Origin: Cymodocea nodosa
Taxonomy: Eukaryota; Streptophyta; Magnoliopsida; Alismatales; Cymodoceaceae
Reading direction: 5' to 3'
Assembly (NCBI GenBank): GCA_036874045.1
Contig: CM072346.1
Location: 14,484,001-14,548,000, forward strand
Length of the DNA stretch: 64,000 bases
The notes beneath the pieces were generated by a model that had not been told where the DNA came from, did not search any database, and saw nothing but the letters and a program-made list of their open reading frames with translations. Positions 60,843-64,000 of the stretch are shown in pieces (positions within the stretch are counted from its first letter, which is position 1; the number at the start of each line of letters is the position of its first letter). A program made the translations under genes and the position numbers.

Positions 60843-63800
60843 TCCTGTGCTTGGCTGGTGAGTGGTGTTTGGAATTCAACAGCAGGAACACGAAAAAGAG
60901 AGGAGATGGAGAAGTTGGAGACGAAAAGAAATGGAGATGAGAAGTGAAGCACGGAGAGGAACAGGGGAAGAAGGGAAAGGTGAACAGGGAACCCAGAGGT
61001 GAGGGGATCTGAACGGTAAGTTATAAAGACATGGCAATTTTGCATGTTCAGTCCACTAACTTTTGTTTTAAAATCATGCTTAACCTTTTCTTTTATCAAA
61101 ATCTTAAATTATAAATCCTAAATTCTAACGTTATTTTTTTTCATTCGAATTAATGAAATATATTTCCAAAAAAAATTTGTCGTAGAGCTTCTAACATATT
61201 TATTTTAAATACAATATTTACAAATAAATTTTAATTTGGTATATTTCAACTATAGAATGAATATCTCTAATATTTTTAATTGTAAATGTCTAAAATTCTT
61301 CTCCTTACTCTAATGTCCTTGTCATTCATGATAATTAACTTATTACTCTTAGTTTATCAATTAATAGACATTTAACCGATGTTATATTCATTTTCTACGC
61401 GAATTTAACCATTAGATATTTTAATGACATATAAGTGAACGTAGATATTTGAATAGTGTACAAGTAATCATAAATTTTTTTTTTGATGACATACAAGTAA
61501 AAGATCCTAACATAAAAGCATTATTGAAGTGTCAACTTATTTTTAAATTAATTATTTAATAATTAAATTTTAGTTATACATTTAAATGAGTATTAAAATT
61601 TCAACTTAATCTACGTTATATTTATTAAAATTTTATTTAAAAACCAGTCGTTGAAATTTAATAAATGCTAGTGAATTTTATGAAAATGAGTTGTGAACTT
61701 TGCCAAGTTGACGATTAGCCATGGAATAAGAAGTGTACATCAACAAAACGTATGCTCAAAAGTTGGTATCTAACACTTTTCTTATTGGAATAAATTCCAT
61801 AATAGACTTGAAGCACCTGTTATTCTTTTACTTGATTAATAAAAGACAAAATCTTTTGTTCATGCAAAATAGCAAGACTCTTTTTTTTTTTCTTTGTTGG
61901 AGTTCACCGTTGACGAAATTCATATTTTGCAGATATTACTAAGTATATTTTTCCATTTATTGGATTCTATAACATCGCATTATTTTATTTTAAATTATAT
62001 ATATACATATATATATATAAAATGTATTTGTATACATCTATAGTAAAATTATCTTCCCTCTCGGTAAACTATCTTCTCTAAAATCATTTACAATTATCTA
62101 TAGAAAGAGAAAGATAATGATTATCATATACACCTATAGATAAAGTTATACAAGAATTATAGAAACATTATAGATTCAACAATTGCAAGTTTTAAGAATA
62201 CTCAAACAAATTCAAATGTCAAAAGTTCTTTGCACATAAACTCTAATTGAAAATTTAAGTGCTAATTCATAAGTTTAGACATTAAAGCTCAAGATTAGTT
62301 AAGAGCTTAGATCTGAAAGTTCAAGGTGTTCATTGTTAAGCTTTTACTAGAAAGTTCAAGAAGTTAGTTTTTGATTTGACTTGAAAGTAAATGTTGTAAG
62401 TGTCTAAATGTTTAGTGAAATTTAAACTGTATCTTAAGAGTAGACTAGTCGTTGATGATAAACCACCTAAAAATCTAATTGCATGATTTTATTCCTAACT
62501 TTAATTCTATTTTGCATTAACTATCATAACTTACATGGCATACACATTCATAAGAATTTAATTAAGTCAAATTAAATATAAAAAATATATATACTCATCA
62601 TTCACCCTCCCTTTTAGTAAGTCTATACGATACTAATACGATCACCTATGATCATATCTCTGGTAGGATCGCCTATGATCGAATCAAGCTCACCTATGTG
62701 TATTTTTTATTTTTATGATGTATTACATAGCATTTTAATAAATTAACGATGATTAATGTTTGTACCTAGCCATAGGTTAGTTAAAAAAAAAAGTGATCAA
62801 TGATTAATAGATTAATGACACTCTATTTTACTTAATTTTTCATACTAAATGTCAAGTAATTCAATGGATTATTGTGCTGAACAAGCTTTTGGTCAATGAA
62901 ACTGTGAATGTCTCTTATGTTTTGCCATATATGTGTATGAGGCTGATTTTCACTGGTTGTGTTTGATAAGCTTTTAGATTGATTTAATGTAATATTGGTG
63001 GCATAAAACTTACCATAATATAAGTTGAAGAACACAAATAAATTAGTGCATGCATTGTATTACTACTGTATTATCGTCGTCATTTTTTACAAATTAATCC
63101 CGTGCATTGTTATGGAAGTTCGCACTTTGGTACGGAATTTACAACTAACGTAATGCATATATATTTTATAAAACATATGCAAAGACTAAAGGATTCTCAA
63201 GTAGAAAAGATAGATTGGTTGAGAAGACCGCAAAGTTCTGATGAGTTAATAATACGTAATTATATTTGTTATAAGCAAAGAGTGAAAGATATGAAAGCTT
63301 AATGTTACTCGGAAAGAAATGACGTAGTTAGAACAGTAGATATTATCTAACAGTAAAGAATAACAATAGTAAAGTATTTTCATGAATGAAATAACAAATA
63401 TCCAAATTTTTTTCTTTTAATTTGAATTAGATGAAAATCACACATTTAGAAATATTTTCTAAGCAAATGAAAGAACTCATGAAACATATATTAAATTTAG
63501 ATATATTGTTATATTTGACATAATACATAAAACAAATAACTTCAAGATGTTACTTGTACCATTTACTAGAGTCAATTATCATAATCAGTCTACATTATTT
63601 GCTTATTCTTTGTTAGGAGACGAGACTGAAGATAATTTTTGTTGGTTATTTACTGCATTTTAAATATACAGTCATCGTTACACACCAAAACATTGTAATG
63701 TGTACAATTATTCCCTAGGTATTTTAAGAAACAATAAGGCATCGTTATTATTCTTGGCATATGGGATAAAATGTTATTAATCATGTGCTAAAGTTAAGAA

Positions 63801-64000
63801 TTAATATAAATTTCAAGGTCGATTATAACAACAAAGTATATGGATCAAAAAGTCCTACATAATTTAAACTGGAATAGGAGTTATTGAAAGAGAAATATCT
63901 AACAATGTATGATAATTTTTTTGGCTCAGTCAAATGTTTGATATTTACTTGAAAAATGTATTTATAATTAGCATAACTACAACTCAAAGAGCTAAGAGTA
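60843..64000. other. AT-rich intergenic DNA to window end
   Basis: 60843-61030 is likely HIPP leader and promoter. Beyond it, sequence is AT-rich with a TA-rich run near 62000-62020 and a small repeated phrase (cctatgatc) at 62640-62700. No domain-bearing reading frame and no RNA gene recognised. Confidence 0.5.

Overview
This window is nuclear DNA of a flowering plant. It carries spliced genes with GT-AG introns, a gene for a plastid-specific ribosomal protein with a transit peptide, a heavy-metal-associated isoprenylated plant protein (HIPP), secreted glycine-rich proteins (GRPs), and many copia, LINE and TRIM-like fossils. Background DNA is AT-rich, while the first PWWP exon and the HIPP gene are GC-rich. 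That contrast is common in monocots, but species and even clade cannot be settled from the sequence alone.

Layout. Positions 1-45460 form a rearranged segmental-duplication zone. Three intact copies of one small GRP gene (GRP-A, + strand) lie at 4176, 23958 and 32329, with promoter-only remnants ending near 7475 and 34714. A second GRP (GRP-B, - strand) is nearly complete at 37217-37862, with one apparent frameshift, and is reduced to its signal peptide at 11443-11539. The plastid ribosomal protein gene PSRP5 (- strand) is present twice, at 13243-18075 and 39569-44402, inside a near-identical 7.7-kb segment. Each copy has a decayed copia element in its long intron. A truncated copia fragment (7476-11442) bridges the broken GRP-A and GRP-B copies. 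Between the genes lies a non-coding repeat family (called R here), rich in GTTGAGTTA...TAACTCAAC quasi-palindromes. The arrangement fits a tandem duplication of about 26.3 kb (junction at 19119|19120) with a nested 8.4-kb duplication (spacing 8383 bp) that produced GRP-A2 and GRP-A3.

Positions 45461-64000 appear single-copy. A PWWP-domain chromatin gene (three exons, 1206 codons, - strand, 46850-56251) has a 5.7-kb first intron. That intron holds an L1-type LINE, an RTE-like LINE fragment and, inside the L1, an insertion carrying a 5S rRNA-like sequence that looks like a solo LTR of a Cassandra TRIM. A HIPP gene (three exons, 375 aa, - strand, 59467-60842) follows. The rest is AT-rich intergenic DNA.

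The genes do not form a pathway. They are independent plant genes: cell-wall or secreted GRPs, plastid translation, chromatin, and metal binding. The most notable features are the structural history of the left 45 kb, the 5S-bearing insertion, a frame-preserving candidate cassette exon in PSRP5, and the hairpin-module repeats. Exon boundaries were derived by hand from splice signals and reading phase.
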